Shown in pieces: positions 35,047 to 44,267 of a stretch of DNA of 64,000 nucleotides (its first letter is position 1; every line of letters starts with the position of its first letter). This DNA is from Mycobacterium sp. NS-7484 (GTDB lineage: Bacteria > Actinomycetota > Actinomycetes > Mycobacteriales > Mycobacteriaceae), in NCBI RefSeq assembly GCF_001953975.1, contig NZ_MBEJ01000062.1:1-64000 (forward strand), given 5' to 3'. A program made the position numbers and the translations under genes. The notes under the pieces were generated by a model, which saw nothing but the letters and a program-made list of their open reading frames with translations, was not told where the DNA came from and made no database searches.

Positions 35047-36114
35047 TCAGCCGAAGAACATGTTCCGGCGGCCGGCCAGCAGCTTGTACAGCGTGTGCTG
35101 GATGGTCTCGCGGACCTGATCGGTCAGCTCGAAGGTGATCATCGGATCGTCGGCCGCGGTCTCGTCGTAGCCCGACGTCTCGATCGGCTCGCCGAACTGG
35201 ATGTGCCACTTCGACGGCAACGGCACCAACCCGAGCGGGCCGGCCAACGGGAACAGCGGGGTCACCGGGAAGTACGGCAGGCCCAGCAGCCGGGCCAGCA
35301 GCTTGACGTCGGCCATCATCGGGTAGATCTCCTCGGACCCGACGATCGAGCACGGCACGATCGGCGCCTGGGCCCGCAGAGCTGCGGAAACGAAGCCGCC
35401 ACGGCCGAACCGCTGCAGCTTGTAGCGGTCTTTGAAGTTCTTGCCCAGCCCCTTGAAGCCCTCCGGGAACACCGCGGTGAGCTCACCGTTGGCCAGCAGC
35501 CCGTGCGCGTCGGTGGTGCAGGCCACGGTGTGGCCGGCCTTGCGGGCGGCCTGCCCGACCATCGGCAGGTCGAAGACCAGATCGGCGGCCAGCATCCGCA
35601 GGTCCCGGTGGGCCGGATGGTGATCGTGCACGGCCACCTGAGCCATCAACCCGTCGAACGGCAACACCCCGGCATGGTTGGCCACCACGAGCGCCGCCCC
35701 GGTCTCGGGCAGGTTCTCGATACCGGACACCTCGACCCGGAACCAGGACCGGAAAAACGTTCTCAGCAAAGGCATGAAGATTGCGTTGGTGATGTGCGGA
35801 TCGAAGCCGAACTCGTCCACCGAGTAGGCGCCCGACATCCGGGTGCGGATGAATTCCGACACCGCCGCGATGCCCTTGACGAGGTCGGAGGGACCCTCGT
35901 CCGCCGGAAACTGGGCTGACGCGCTGCTACGGCGCTGATCGATTTCGCGCACCACCGCGGCGATCTGTTCAGCCGAGGCCCGGCCGCCCGGGTCGGCCAG
36001 TACCGACGGATGCCTGCGCGCACTCTCAGACCGAGCCGCAGCCCGGCGCGCGGCCGAGGAGCGATTCGAGTTCCCATGCAGCGGAATGACTTTCGCCTTA
36101 GGTTCACTCGACAC
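35047..36114 (-). CDS. PlsC-type lysophospholipid acyltransferase (Rv0502-like)
   Basis: A 355-residue acyltransferase. The HX4D motif is in VVANHAGVLPFDG and the substrate motif in FPEGFKGLGK, both of the PlsC superfamily. The N-terminal 90 residues are Arg/Ser-rich and probably disordered. GTG 36114 follows GGGAGAAGG and leaves a 35-bp gap to galE2; the longer open frame would overlap galE2. Acceptor and acyl donor are unknown. It ends 9 bp from the copy B repeat. Confidence 0.88.
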   Translation of the reverse strand: MSSEPKAKVIPLHGNSNRSSAARRAAARSESARRHPSVLADPGGRASAEQIAAVVREIDQRRSSASAQFPADEGPSDLVKGIAAVSEFIRTRMSGAYSVDEFGFDPHITNAIFMPLLRTFFRSWFRVEVSGIENLPETGAALVVANHAGVLPFDGLMAQVAVHDHHPAHRDLRMLAADLVFDLPMVGQAARKAGHTVACTTDAHGLLANGELTAVFPEGFKGLGKNFKDRYKLQRFGRGGFVSAALRAQAPIVPCSIVGSEEIYPMMADVKLLARLLGLPYFPVTPLFPLAGPLGLVPLPSKWHIQFGEPIETSGYDETAADDPMITFELTDQVRETIQHTLYKLLAGRRNMFFG

Positions 36115-36149
36115 GTCGATACCTTCTCCCACCCCGGTCAGAGCCAGTC

Positions 36150-37286
36150 CTACTGTCCCAAACGCTGCGCCACCCCCACGGCGCGACTCTCCATTGAGCG
36201 TACCCATCGCGGATCGAGTATCGGCGTCAATCCACGACCTCGGACGTAATCGTCGAACGCCTCGGCGGTCGTCCACTTGGGACTGTAACCCAGATCCCTG
36301 TGCATTCGCGTAGTGTCCATGACCCGGCCGTAGCTCAGATAATTCATCTGCTCACGGTCGAGCTCGGTGTAACTCGTTGCGCGACTGAGCGAATTCATCA
36401 TCGACAACGCTGGGCGCGGCACCGGCAATCGCACGCGCCCCGACCGCCGGATCGCCTGACTCATCATGATGATGCCCGCAGCACCGACGTTGAACGTGCC
36501 CGCCACCCCGGCGGTGGTGGCATGCTCCAGCGCACCCAGGGCGTCCTGCTCGTGCAGCAGTTGCAATCGCGCGTCGTGCCCGATGACCGACGGCACCACC
36601 GGCCCGGCCAGATAGCGCGACAGCGCGGTGTCCATCGCCGGCCCGATCATGTTGGCCAACCGCAGGATGGTCAGATCGATGTCCGGACGGCGCCGGGCCA
36701 GACCCCGGGCGTAGCCCTCGATGTCGATGCTGTCGCGGGCGAACCCGTCACCCGGCGGACGCCGAGCGCTGCTCTCCTCGCTGAACATCACCGGATCGCG
36801 CGGGGAGGCGCCGTACACCTCGGAGGTGGACTTGAGCACGACCCGGCGGACCGACGGAGCTTTCTGACACGCCGCGAACAACTGGATCGCGCCCATCACG
36901 TTGAGTTCCTTCAACGCGGCCCGTCCCCCGGAGCGCGGCGCGTAGGACGCCGCCGCAGCATGCACGACGGTGTCCACGTTGCCGTTCCGGATCACCTTGG
37001 CGATGAACGGGTTGCGGATGTCGGCGCGCACAAACTCGGCGCGCCCCATCCGGCGCATCAGATCCTTGCTCGGCACCACCGCATCCACGGCGATGACATG
37101 CTCGATGGACGGATTCTGCGCCAGCCTCGAGATCAGAAATCCACCGAGGAACCGGCACGCACCCGTGACCAGAACCACTTTCGGCGGGGGCGCCGCGCCT
37201 GCGGACTGTGCCCCGCCGGATGAGCCCGTACCAGACGGACCGGGGACTCCCGTCGGGCGTCCCCCCGAACGACCATCAGAATCCAT
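36150..37286 (-). CDS. galE2: NAD-dependent epimerase/dehydratase GalE2-like
   Basis: A 378-residue SDR-extended protein. A Pro/Gly-rich N-terminus (about 1-30) precedes the Rossmann strand VVLVTGACRFLGGFLISRLA, in which the usual GxxGxxG is altered to GACRFLGG. The SDR tyrosine is in the TSEVYGASP region. It is the counterpart of Rv0501. With the acyltransferase downstream and bS22 upstream it follows the M. tuberculosis order. Substrate is unproven. Confidence 0.85.
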   Translation of the reverse strand: MDSDGRSGGRPTGVPGPSGTGSSGGAQSAGAAPPPKVVLVTGACRFLGGFLISRLAQNPSIEHVIAVDAVVPSKDLMRRMGRAEFVRADIRNPFIAKVIRNGNVDTVVHAAAASYAPRSGGRAALKELNVMGAIQLFAACQKAPSVRRVVLKSTSEVYGASPRDPVMFSEESSARRPPGDGFARDSIDIEGYARGLARRRPDIDLTILRLANMIGPAMDTALSRYLAGPVVPSVIGHDARLQLLHEQDALGALEHATTAGVAGTFNVGAAGIIMMSQAIRRSGRVRLPVPRPALSMMNSLSRATSYTELDREQMNYLSYGRVMDTTRMHRDLGYSPKWTTAEAFDDYVRGRGLTPILDPRWVRSMESRAVGVAQRLGQ

Positions 37287-37315
37287 CGGCTCAGCCTAGC
37301 GGCTGCAGCGGTTGG

Positions 37316-37417
37316 CTACTTGCCGAGTTTTCTACGCTGCACTCGGGTACGCCGAAGCAGCTTGCGGTGCTTCTTCTTCGACATACGCTTACGCCGCTTC
37401 TTGATGACTGAGCCCAT
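37316..37417 (-). CDS. Ribosomal protein bS22 (33 residues)
   Basis: A very short, very basic protein: [19 protein letters not shown] is followed by [14 protein letters not shown]. This is the Rv0500B-type protein (AURKAIP1/COX24-like) found in structures of the mycobacterial small ribosomal subunit and named bS22. It lies between galE2 and the excisionase-type gene as in M. tuberculosis. The ATG is at 37417. Too short for most gene finders. Confidence 0.93.
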
Positions 37418-37535
37418 AAACCCCGGTGTCTCCGCTACTGACGCTGATGATTGACCCGGTCACTTTACCCGGGCCAGCCACCTAAACGGAAAACGGCCGG
37501 TACGCCCAACGCGCTCAGCCCGCCGCGGCCGGGTG

Positions 37536-37763
37536 TCAGCCGGCGTCGAAGTACGAAGACTCCAGCAGATCGTGGACAGCCTTGGCGTGGACCCGGAACG
37601 ATCGGCCCACTCGCACCGCAGGCAGTTCACCGTTGTGCACCAGCCGGTACACCGTCATCTTCGAGACCCTCATCAAGCTCGCCACCTCGGCGACCGTCAG
37701 AAATTGAGCTCGAGGCTGACCGTCGCCAGCATCCCGCGCCGATGGCCCGTTCATAGACGTCAT
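37536..37763 (-). CDS. Excisionase-type HTH DNA-binding protein (Rv0500A-like)
   Basis: A 75-residue winged-helix protein of the excisionase/MerR-like type. The helix-turn-helix is LTVAEVASLMRVSKMTVYRL at about 22-41, followed by the wing GELPAVRVGRSFRVHAKAV. It is conserved at this site in mycobacteria next to bS22 and is not phage-derived despite the family name. Targets unknown. Confidence 0.88.
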   Translation of the reverse strand: MTSMNGPSARDAGDGQPRAQFLTVAEVASLMRVSKMTVYRLVHNGELPAVRVGRSFRVHAKAVHDLLESSYFDAG

Positions 37764-37901
37764 CGCAACCCAATCAATCAGGCACGGGCAGTTCCAGCGG
37801 CTTCCCCACCGCTGGCACCGACCCGCGCATACAAAGGGAGAATAGCGTGGCGGGTGGGGTTACTGCGACGGGTGTGGGCTAATCCATCCGAATTAATCTA
37901 A

Positions 37902-38762
37902 TTACTCAGATGTAATTCCGAGCTGCTCAGAGCGCGTTTTCGCGGCCTGAACGGCGTTGGAGACCGCCGACCGCAGCCCCCCACGCTCCAGTTCCCGCAG
38001 CCCAGCGGCCGTCGTCCCGGCCGGGGAGGTCACCATCGCCCGCAACCGGCTCGGCGTGGTGTCCAGCGCGCCGCCTCCGGCCGCATTGACCTCGTCGAGA
38101 GTCTCCAGCAGCATCGCGGCCGAGCCGGCCATGGTCTGCACCGCCAGATCGGTGGCCACCGCGCGCGACAGACCCGATTCCACCCCCGCGTCCACGAGGG
38201 CCTCGACCATCAGGAAGAAGTAAGCCGGCCCCGAGCCGGACACCGCGGTCACCGCGTCCAGCTGCGACTCGACGACGGTGATCACCCCGCCGACCGCGTC
38301 GAAGATCGACGAGACCTCCTTGAGCTGATCGGCGGTGGCGAACCGGCCCGGTGCCAGTGCGCTCACCCCGCCGCCGACCACGATCGGCGCGTTGGGCATC
38401 ACCCGGACCACCGGAGATCCGGCCGGCAACTTCGCTTCGTAGTAGGCCGTGCTGACCCCGGCCGCGATGCTCACGAACACCTGCTCGGCGGTGTCGGTGT
38501 CGGCCCGGGCGGCGGCGTCGGCGATCTCGTCGATCACATGCTCGACATCGGCCGGCTTGACCGCGATGACCACGTAGGTGGCGTTGTCGGCAGCGTCGGC
38601 CACGGAGGTCACCAACACCGAATACTTCTCCGACAGGTACTTGGCCCGGTCACCGAACTTCTCCGCCACCACCAGGTCCTTGACCTGACGACCAGCCCGT
38701 AACAGTCCTGACAGCAGCGCCTCGCCCATGCTTCCGCCGCCGATAATCGCGATCCTCGACAT
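37902..38762 (-). CDS. proC: Pyrroline-5-carboxylate reductase
   Basis: A 286-residue ProC, last step of proline synthesis. The start MSRIAIIGGGSMGEALLSGL is the NAD(P)-binding fold, VRVMPNAPIVVGGG is the family signature and AVSGSGPAYFFLMVEAL the C-terminal dimer motif. ATG 38762 was chosen; a longer open frame upstream looks non-coding. It matches Rv0500 and lies in the same direction as the downstream HTH, bS22 and galE2 genes. Confidence 0.95.
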   Translation of the reverse strand: MSRIAIIGGGSMGEALLSGLLRAGRQVKDLVVAEKFGDRAKYLSEKYSVLVTSVADAADNATYVVIAVKPADVEHVIDEIADAAARADTDTAEQVFVSIAAGVSTAYYEAKLPAGSPVVRVMPNAPIVVGGGVSALAPGRFATADQLKEVSSIFDAVGGVITVVESQLDAVTAVSGSGPAYFFLMVEALVDAGVESGLSRAVATDLAVQTMAGSAAMLLETLDEVNAAGGGALDTTPSRLRAMVTSPAGTTAAGLRELERGGLRSAVSNAVQAAKTRSEQLGITSE

Positions 38763-38812
38763 GGGCCACAGCATTCCACGACAGGCGCCCCGCCATATCG
38801 ACGCCTCCGGAG

Positions 38813-39631
38813 TCAGCCAGACGCAGACGTGGGCACCATCGCCAACTGTCGCGACTGCACGATGATCCGGCCCTCGCAGTCGACCACGATGTGGTCTTCG
38901 TCGAACCAGTCCTGGCCGATCTGCACCGACGTGCACATCACCCGCAGCCAGCCGTCGGCCGGCAGCGCCCGCAGATACGTCGTCAGCTGGACCGTGGGCG
39001 CCCAACCGGTGCGTTCCACGGCGAAGGTGACCGGAGCCGACACATCGCCGCACAGGAGCGCGAACAGGACGTCGGGAGCCACCCCCTTGGGACGCACCCA
39101 GTACTCGAACACGGGTGGGCCCCCGTCGCTACGCGGCCCCATCGTGTGCAGCGCAGGCCGGATGTCGCAGCCGTGCGCCAGATGCACGACGTCGGCCATC
39201 GGGTGTCCGGGGCCGATCGGCTCCAGCCCGGGCGGCGGCTCGGGCGTCATCAACGGCACCACCGGGTTGAACGACAGCAGCGGCGGCACGTGGTGTTCAG
39301 GCTCGCCCAGGGTCACCGACGCCGTCACCGCGACTCGGTCGCCCTGCCGCAGCTCCACATCGATCAGGCCGATCCGCCGGCCTCGCTTGCGCACCGTCGT
39401 CACGATCTCCATGGCGCCCGGATCCGGAGCCCACAGGTAGTTCGCCGACATCGCGATCGGCTGCGCGGACGTACCCAACTCGGTACGCGCGGCATTGGCG
39501 CACAACGCGAGCATCGCCCCGCCGTGCACCTTGGGGCCGATCGTCCAGTGCTCGTTGAGCTCGCCGTGGTAGACGCCGTCACCGGCGGCGGTCAGCGCCA
39601 TGGCGTCGGTGAACAGGGTGGAGCCGGTCAT
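38813..39631 (-). CDS. Acyl-CoA thioesterase family protein (Rv0499-like)
   Basis: A 272-residue double hot-dog thioesterase of the 4HBT_3/TesB-like type. The N-terminal half holds HWTIGPKVHGGAMLALCANA, the C-terminal half FEYWVRPKGVAPDVLFALL and VQLTTYLRALPADGWLRVM. Catalytic residues are not certain by eye. It corresponds to Rv0499. It lies between proC and the sugar isomerase gene on one strand. Substrate unknown. Confidence 0.8.
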   Translation of the reverse strand: MTGSTLFTDAMALTAAGDGVYHGELNEHWTIGPKVHGGAMLALCANAARTELGTSAQPIAMSANYLWAPDPGAMEIVTTVRKRGRRIGLIDVELRQGDRVAVTASVTLGEPEHHVPPLLSFNPVVPLMTPEPPPGLEPIGPGHPMADVVHLAHGCDIRPALHTMGPRSDGGPPVFEYWVRPKGVAPDVLFALLCGDVSAPVTFAVERTGWAPTVQLTTYLRALPADGWLRVMCTSVQIGQDWFDEDHIVVDCEGRIIVQSRQLAMVPTSASG

Positions 39632-39659
39632 GAGTGGTCCTTAGGGGCTGAAATGGCGG

Positions 39660-40505
39660 TCAACGCAACAGGTGCGCGCGGGCGAACTGCAACGACTCGG
39701 CGAGCAGCGCCTCGCGTTCGGACGCCGTCTTGGCTGCCGAGGTGGTCACCTCCAGCACGACGTGGCCGGAGAAGTTGCCCGTGGCCAGCATCTGGCACAC
39801 CTCGGCGACGGGTTGAGTGCCGCGTCCGGGCACCAGATGCTCGTCGGTGGAGGATCCCTTGCCGTCACACAGGTGCAGGTGCACCAGGCCGTCGCCCATG
39901 CGCTGTGCCATCTCCATCGCATCGGTACCTGCCGTCGCGGTATGGCTCAGGTCGAGGGTGTAGTGCGCGTGGTTGCCGTCCAGCGGATCGTAGGACGGAG
40001 CGAACGCCGAGATGCCCGGGCCGGGACCACCGCCGCGCTTGCGCATCCGTTCGATGGAGGTGCCGCCCGAACCGAAGAACCGGTCGGCCCGGAACGGGAA
40101 CATGTTTTCCACGGCCACCAACACGTCGCTGTCGGCTTCGAGTTGGGCCACCTGATCGCTGAACCCGTCGGCGTAGCGCCGCTGCCAGCGGAACGGCGGA
40201 TGCACGACGACCGTCTGCGCGCCCAGTTCCTCGGCGGCGCGCACGCTGCGCTCCAACTTCGGGATGGGGTTGGCTCCCCAGACCCGCTGCGAGATCAGCA
40301 GGCACGGCGCGTGGACGGACAACACCGGCACGCCGTAATCGGCCGACAGCTTCTGTACCGCGGAGATGTCCTGGCTGACCGATTCGGCCCAGACCATGAG
40401 TTCGACACCGTCGTACCCGAGCCGGGCCGCGTACTCGAAAGCAGCCTCCGTCCTCAGCGGATAGACCGAGGCAGTGGACAGACCGACCTTGATGGCTGGG
40501 CGCAC
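39660..40505 (-). CDS. Sugar phosphate isomerase/epimerase-like TIM barrel (Rv0498-like)
   Basis: A 281-residue AP-endonuclease-2-type TIM barrel. YDGVELMVWAESVSQ, VAVENMFPFRAD and HLHLCDGKGSSTDEHLVPGRG hold the metal-binding Glu, His and Asp of the xylose-isomerase-like family. It starts with ATG 40505. It corresponds to Rv0498 and is 28 bp from the thioesterase gene. Role unproven. Confidence 0.85.
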   Translation of the reverse strand: MRPAIKVGLSTASVYPLRTEAAFEYAARLGYDGVELMVWAESVSQDISAVQKLSADYGVPVLSVHAPCLLISQRVWGANPIPKLERSVRAAEELGAQTVVVHPPFRWQRRYADGFSDQVAQLEADSDVLVAVENMFPFRADRFFGSGGTSIERMRKRGGGPGPGISAFAPSYDPLDGNHAHYTLDLSHTATAGTDAMEMAQRMGDGLVHLHLCDGKGSSTDEHLVPGRGTQPVAEVCQMLATGNFSGHVVLEVTTSAAKTASEREALLAESLQFARAHLLR

Positions 40506-40539
40506 AGAGGTAATTGTGTACTGAGGCCGTGCCGCCGAC

Positions 40540-41634
40540 TCAGCTCGCCTGCAGCAGCGCCAGCGGTCCGAAGGTCACCAGCGCCCCCACCGCCACCGCG
40601 GTCAGCGTGCTGCCGATGTCCTCGGTCTTGCGGACCACGCGCACACCACCAGCCAGGCCGAGGATCACCAGCACGCCGAGCACCAGCGCGACGATGGTGT
40701 TCCACTTCCACAGCTGATCGAAGGCGACGAACAGGCCGGCGCCGAAGGCCACCGCGATGATGCACTGACCGACGATCCACAACCCGCGGACCAGCGGCGA
40801 GCTGGCAGTCTCTTCGTCACCGAAGTCGTCGTGCTCGTCGCGGTCGTCGAACTCGGTGTCGGCCTCGCTCTCGGCCGGGTCCTCGGCACCGGACTCCTCG
40901 CCGAACAGGGGACGCAGCGACGAGTACGAGCCGTCGCCGTAGTCGCCATAGTCGTCGTAGTCGCGGTAGACGGAGTCGTCGGTCGCGTCGACATCGTCGA
41001 TGTCGCCGGCGTCGTCGACGGCGGTGACGTCATCGAGGTCGTCGAGGCCGGATTCGACCAGCCCGTCGGCGTCCGCCTGGGCCGCATCCTCGGTGAAGTC
41101 GTAGAGCGGGTCGGGGCTCATCCGCTCGGCGCCGGTGCCGGAAGACTCGTAGTCGCGGGCCGGCCGCTTGGCCGGGGCACGGCGCGGCCGCGGGCGGAAC
41201 TCGACGGGCTCGGGATCGGCCTCGCGCGCCGCCAGATGCGCGTCGTAGTCGTCTTCGGCGTCGGTCCGCGCCTCCGGCTCCACCGGCCGCGCGAATGGCT
41301 TACCGCGGACCGGCTGCGGACGCGGCCCGCCGTTACGTCCGGGCGCGGGCCGTGGTTCATCGCGAGGCTCGTCCCGGATGGGTGCCACCACGGTGGTGTC
41401 CACCAGCGGGTCCGGCTGGGGCACGGGCTCGTCGCGGTCCTGGTCGAGCTCGATGTCGTCGGTGATGACGGGAATCTCGCCGGTGAGCTCGGCGACGGTC
41501 ACGGCGTCGCTGTTACCGCGACGACGCCGACGACGTCCGCCGACCGGCGGCGCGCCGATCGTCCCGTTCTTTGCCAGCAACTCCGCTACCGAGATCGGTC
41601 GGGTGCCGGATGGGCTGTTCTCTGGTCCTGTCAT
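40540..41634 (-). CDS. Rv0497-like membrane protein with acidic disordered N-terminus
   Basis: A 364-residue protein. The first 265 residues are disordered, with a basic GGRRRRRRGN patch near 35 and long Asp/Glu runs; three membrane helices fill about 275-362. It is longer than my recollection of the M. tuberculosis protein (about 310), the extra length being in the acidic region. The stop of the convergent-free ppx gene lies 2 bp upstream on the same strand, so they form one unit. Function unknown. Confidence 0.82.
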   Translation of the reverse strand: MTGPENSPSGTRPISVAELLAKNGTIGAPPVGGRRRRRRGNSDAVTVAELTGEIPVITDDIELDQDRDEPVPQPDPLVDTTVVAPIRDEPRDEPRPAPGRNGGPRPQPVRGKPFARPVEPEARTDAEDDYDAHLAAREADPEPVEFRPRPRRAPAKRPARDYESSGTGAERMSPDPLYDFTEDAAQADADGLVESGLDDLDDVTAVDDAGDIDDVDATDDSVYRDYDDYGDYGDGSYSSLRPLFGEESGAEDPAESEADTEFDDRDEHDDFGDEETASSPLVRGLWIVGQCIIAVAFGAGLFVAFDQLWKWNTIVALVLGVLVILGLAGGVRVVRKTEDIGSTLTAVAVGALVTFGPLALLQAS

Positions 41635-41636
41635 AC

Positions 41637-42635
41637 CTATGTTGCCTTTGGGGCTAGCTTTTCCTTACGTCCAGCATCCCGCGCCGACGTCTCTACCAAG
41701 GCTGTGCCGTCGGCCTCGCTGTCGAGTTTCCGCAGAATCAACCCCTCTCGCAACGCCCAGGGGCAAATGTCGACGGAATCGATCTCCAGTGCTCGCATGC
41801 TAGCTTCAGCTACCAAAGCACCGGCCACGATCTGTGGTGCGCGCTCGGCGCTCACCCCTTCCAGTTCGGCACGGTCAGCCGCAGTCATCCTAGAGATGAA
41901 AGCTATGAGCTGTCTTAATCCGGCCGCCGTGAGGGTTCGCTTGACCCGAGGGCCGGCTCCGGACGGGGCCGCGCCGGTGAGCCGGGCCAGTGAGCGGAAA
42001 GTCTTCGAGCTCGCGACCGCCAGATCCGGAGTCCCGGCCCGGCGCAGGGTGGCACCGGCGTCGGCCAGTTCGGTGGCCAGCCAATCTCGGAGCATCGCGA
42101 CGCGGCGCCGCCCAGGCGGGTCTTCGGTCAGCCACTCCCTGGTCAACCGGCCCGCCCCCAGCGGCAGCGAGAGCGCCACCTCGGGCTCTTCGTCGACTCC
42201 GCTGGACAACTCCAGTGAGCCCCCGCCGATGTCGATGTTGACGATGCGCCCCGCACTCCAGCCGTACCAGCGGCGCACCGCCAGAAACGTCAGGCGGGAT
42301 TCGTCGACCCCGCTGAGCACCCCCAGCGACACCCCGGTCTCGGCTCGGACCCTGGCCAGCACCTCCTCCGAGTTGGTGGCATCACGCACCGCCGAGGTGG
42401 CAAACGCCATCAGCTCGGCGCAGCCCGAGCTCGTCGCGATCTTGGCGAACTCGTCGACCGTGGCGACCAGACTGTCGGCGCCCTTGCGGGTGAGCTTGCC
42501 CGAATCGTCGATGGCCTCGGCGAGCCGCAGCGCGGCCTTGGTGGAGCTCATCGGGGTCGGATGTCCGCCACGGCGGGCATCCACCACGAGGAGATGCACC
42601 GTGTTACTCCCGACATCGAGCACGCCTAACCGCAC
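41637..42635 (-). CDS. ppx1: Ppx/GppA-type exopolyphosphatase
   Basis: A 332-residue ASKHA-fold phosphatase. The N-terminal [18 protein letters not shown] and [16 protein letters not shown] phosphate loops are intact, as is the catalytic Glu region [16 protein letters not shown]. It hydrolyses polyphosphate or pppGpp. It corresponds to Rv0496, an exopolyphosphatase in M. tuberculosis. A ppk2 gene lies 18 kb away, so both sides of polyphosphate turnover occur in the window. Note that only 2 bp separates it from the Rv0497-like gene. Confidence 0.9.
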   Translation of the reverse strand: MRLGVLDVGSNTVHLLVVDARRGGHPTPMSSTKAALRLAEAIDDSGKLTRKGADSLVATVDEFAKIATSSGCAELMAFATSAVRDATNSEEVLARVRAETGVSLGVLSGVDESRLTFLAVRRWYGWSAGRIVNIDIGGGSLELSSGVDEEPEVALSLPLGAGRLTREWLTEDPPGRRRVAMLRDWLATELADAGATLRRAGTPDLAVASSKTFRSLARLTGAAPSGAGPRVKRTLTAAGLRQLIAFISRMTAADRAELEGVSAERAPQIVAGALVAEASMRALEIDSVDICPWALREGLILRKLDSEADGTALVETSARDAGRKEKLAPKAT

Positions 42636-42787
42636 TGCACCAACCTAACGGCAGCCGGGCGGCGCATCGTGGCCGGACCACCCGCTGCTGTCATGGCGGC
42701 GGATCCGCCGGTGTGGCGCAACACACTCTCGGCGATCGTGGCGCGGTTGGGAAATGCGTTCAGGCATATGGGAGTAGCGTTTGCGCC

Positions 42788-43564
42788 GTGACAGAAGTGC
42801 ATCCAGGTGAGGTGGAACTCGACTTTGCCCGCGAGTGGGTGGAGTTCTACGACCCCGAGGACCCGACGCATCTGATCGCGGCCGATATGACCTGGCTGCT
42901 GTCCCGCTGGACGTGCGTCTTCGGTACGCCGGCGTGCAAGGGCACCGTCGAGGGCCGCCCGGACGACGGATGTTGTTCGCATGGCGCGTTCCTCTCTGAT
43001 GACGACGACCGCGCGCGCCTCGACGACGCGGTCGCACAGCTGACCGACGAAGACTGGCAGTTCCGGGAGAAAGGCCTGGGCCGCAAGGGTTACCTCGAAG
43101 ACGACGAGTACGACGGGAAACCCAACCTGCGCACCCGAAAGTACAAGGGCGCCTGCATCTTCCTGAACCGTCCAGGTTTCCCCGGCGGGATCGGATGTGC
43201 GCTGCACAGCAAGGCCCTCAAACTCGGCGTCGAGCCGCTGACCATGAAGCCCGACGTGTGCTGGCAGTTGCCGATCCGGCGCAGCCAGGAGTGGGTCACC
43301 CGGCCCGACGAGACCCAGATCCTGCGGACCGTCATCACCGAATACGACCGGCGCGGCTGGGGCGAGGGCGGTGCGGACCTGCACTGGTACTGCACCGGCG
43401 ACCCTGCCGCCCACGTCGGCGCCCGCCCGGTGTTCGAGTCCTACGCACCCGAACTCACCGCGGTGCTCGGCGAGAAGGCCTACGCCGAGCTGGCCGCGAT
43501 GTGCCGGCGCCGCGGCGCGTTGGGGTTGGTCGCCGTGCATCCCGCGACCCGCGCCGCCGAGTAA
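42788..43564 (+). CDS. Rv0495c-like cysteine-cluster protein
   Basis: A 258-residue soluble protein with a conserved cysteine segment, [20 protein letters not shown] followed by CSHGAF, and later [13 protein letters not shown] and YCTGD. Such spacing suggests bound zinc or an iron-sulfur centre; it resembles DUF3109-type proteins, though I am not certain. GTG 42788 follows TAGCGT by 7 nt, a leaderless arrangement. It diverges from ppx1 across 152 bp and converges on regX3 with an 8-bp gap. Confidence 0.75.
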   Translation: MTEVHPGEVELDFAREWVEFYDPEDPTHLIAADMTWLLSRWTCVFGTPACKGTVEGRPDDGCCSHGAFLSDDDDRARLDDAVAQLTDEDWQFREKGLGRKGYLEDDEYDGKPNLRTRKYKGACIFLNRPGFPGGIGCALHSKALKLGVEPLTMKPDVCWQLPIRRSQEWVTRPDETQILRTVITEYDRRGWGEGGADLHWYCTGDPAAHVGARPVFESYAPELTAVLGEKAYAELAAMCRRRGALGLVAVHPATRAAE

Positions 43565-43572
43565 CCGGCGGC

Positions 43573-44259
43573 TCAACCCTCCAGCTTGTACCCCAGGCCG
43601 CGCACGGTGACCAGGTGCACCGGGTTGGCCGGGTCGGATTCGATCTTGGAGCGCAGCCGCTTGACGTGCACGTCGAGGGTCTTGGTGTCCCCGACATAGT
43701 CGGCGCCCCAGACCCGGTCGATCAGCTGACCGCGGGTGAGCACCCGGCCGCTGTTGCGCATCAGGTACTCGAGTAGGTCGAATTCCTTGAGCGGCAACGT
43801 GATCTGCTCTCCGTTGACGCTGACCACGTGCCGTTCCACATCCATCCGCACCGGGCCGGCCTCCAACACCCCGTCGCCGATGCCGGTGTCGTCGGTGTCG
43901 GCGCCGCGGCGCAGCACCGCACGGATCCGCGCGATCAGCTCACGGGCCGAATACGGTTTGGTGACATAGTCATCGGCGCCCAGCTCGAGGCCGACGACCT
44001 TGTCGATCTCACTGTCTCGCGCGGTCACCATGATCACCGGCACGCTGGACCGGGCCCGCAGTTGCTTGCACACATCGGTACCGCTCATCCCGGGCAACAT
44101 CAGATCCAGCAGGACGATATCGGCGCCGGAGCGCTCGAATTCGGCCAGGGCAGAGGGACCGTCGGACACCACGGTGGCCTCGAAGCCCTCCTTGCGGAGC
44201 AGGAATGCCAAAGGATCGGCCAGCGACTCCTCGTCCTCCACGATCAACACGCTGGTCAT
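43573..44259 (-). CDS. regX3: Response regulator RegX3
   Basis: A 228-residue OmpR-family regulator. The phosphoacceptor is D52 in IVLLDLMLPGMSG, with the E9/D10 acidic pocket and K102 region intact (DYVTKPYSA), and a C-terminal winged helix. With SenX3 it senses phosphate limitation and controls the Pho regulon and redox functions. senX3 ends 8 bp upstream, so no MIRU-type spacer is present. Confidence 0.96.
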   Translation of the reverse strand: MTSVLIVEDEESLADPLAFLLRKEGFEATVVSDGPSALAEFERSGADIVLLDLMLPGMSGTDVCKQLRARSSVPVIMVTARDSEIDKVVGLELGADDYVTKPYSARELIARIRAVLRRGADTDDTGIGDGVLEAGPVRMDVERHVVSVNGEQITLPLKEFDLLEYLMRNSGRVLTRGQLIDRVWGADYVGDTKTLDVHVKRLRSKIESDPANPVHLVTVRGLGYKLEG

Positions 44260-44267
44260 CGGTCTCG

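Noticed and set aside
35047..36276. Longer start for the acyltransferase at 36276
   Set aside because: It would overlap galE2 by 127 bp; GTG 36114 has a strong ribosome site.
44260..44267. MIRU or other repeat between senX3 and regX3
   Set aside because: Only 8 bp separate the genes; no repeat is present.
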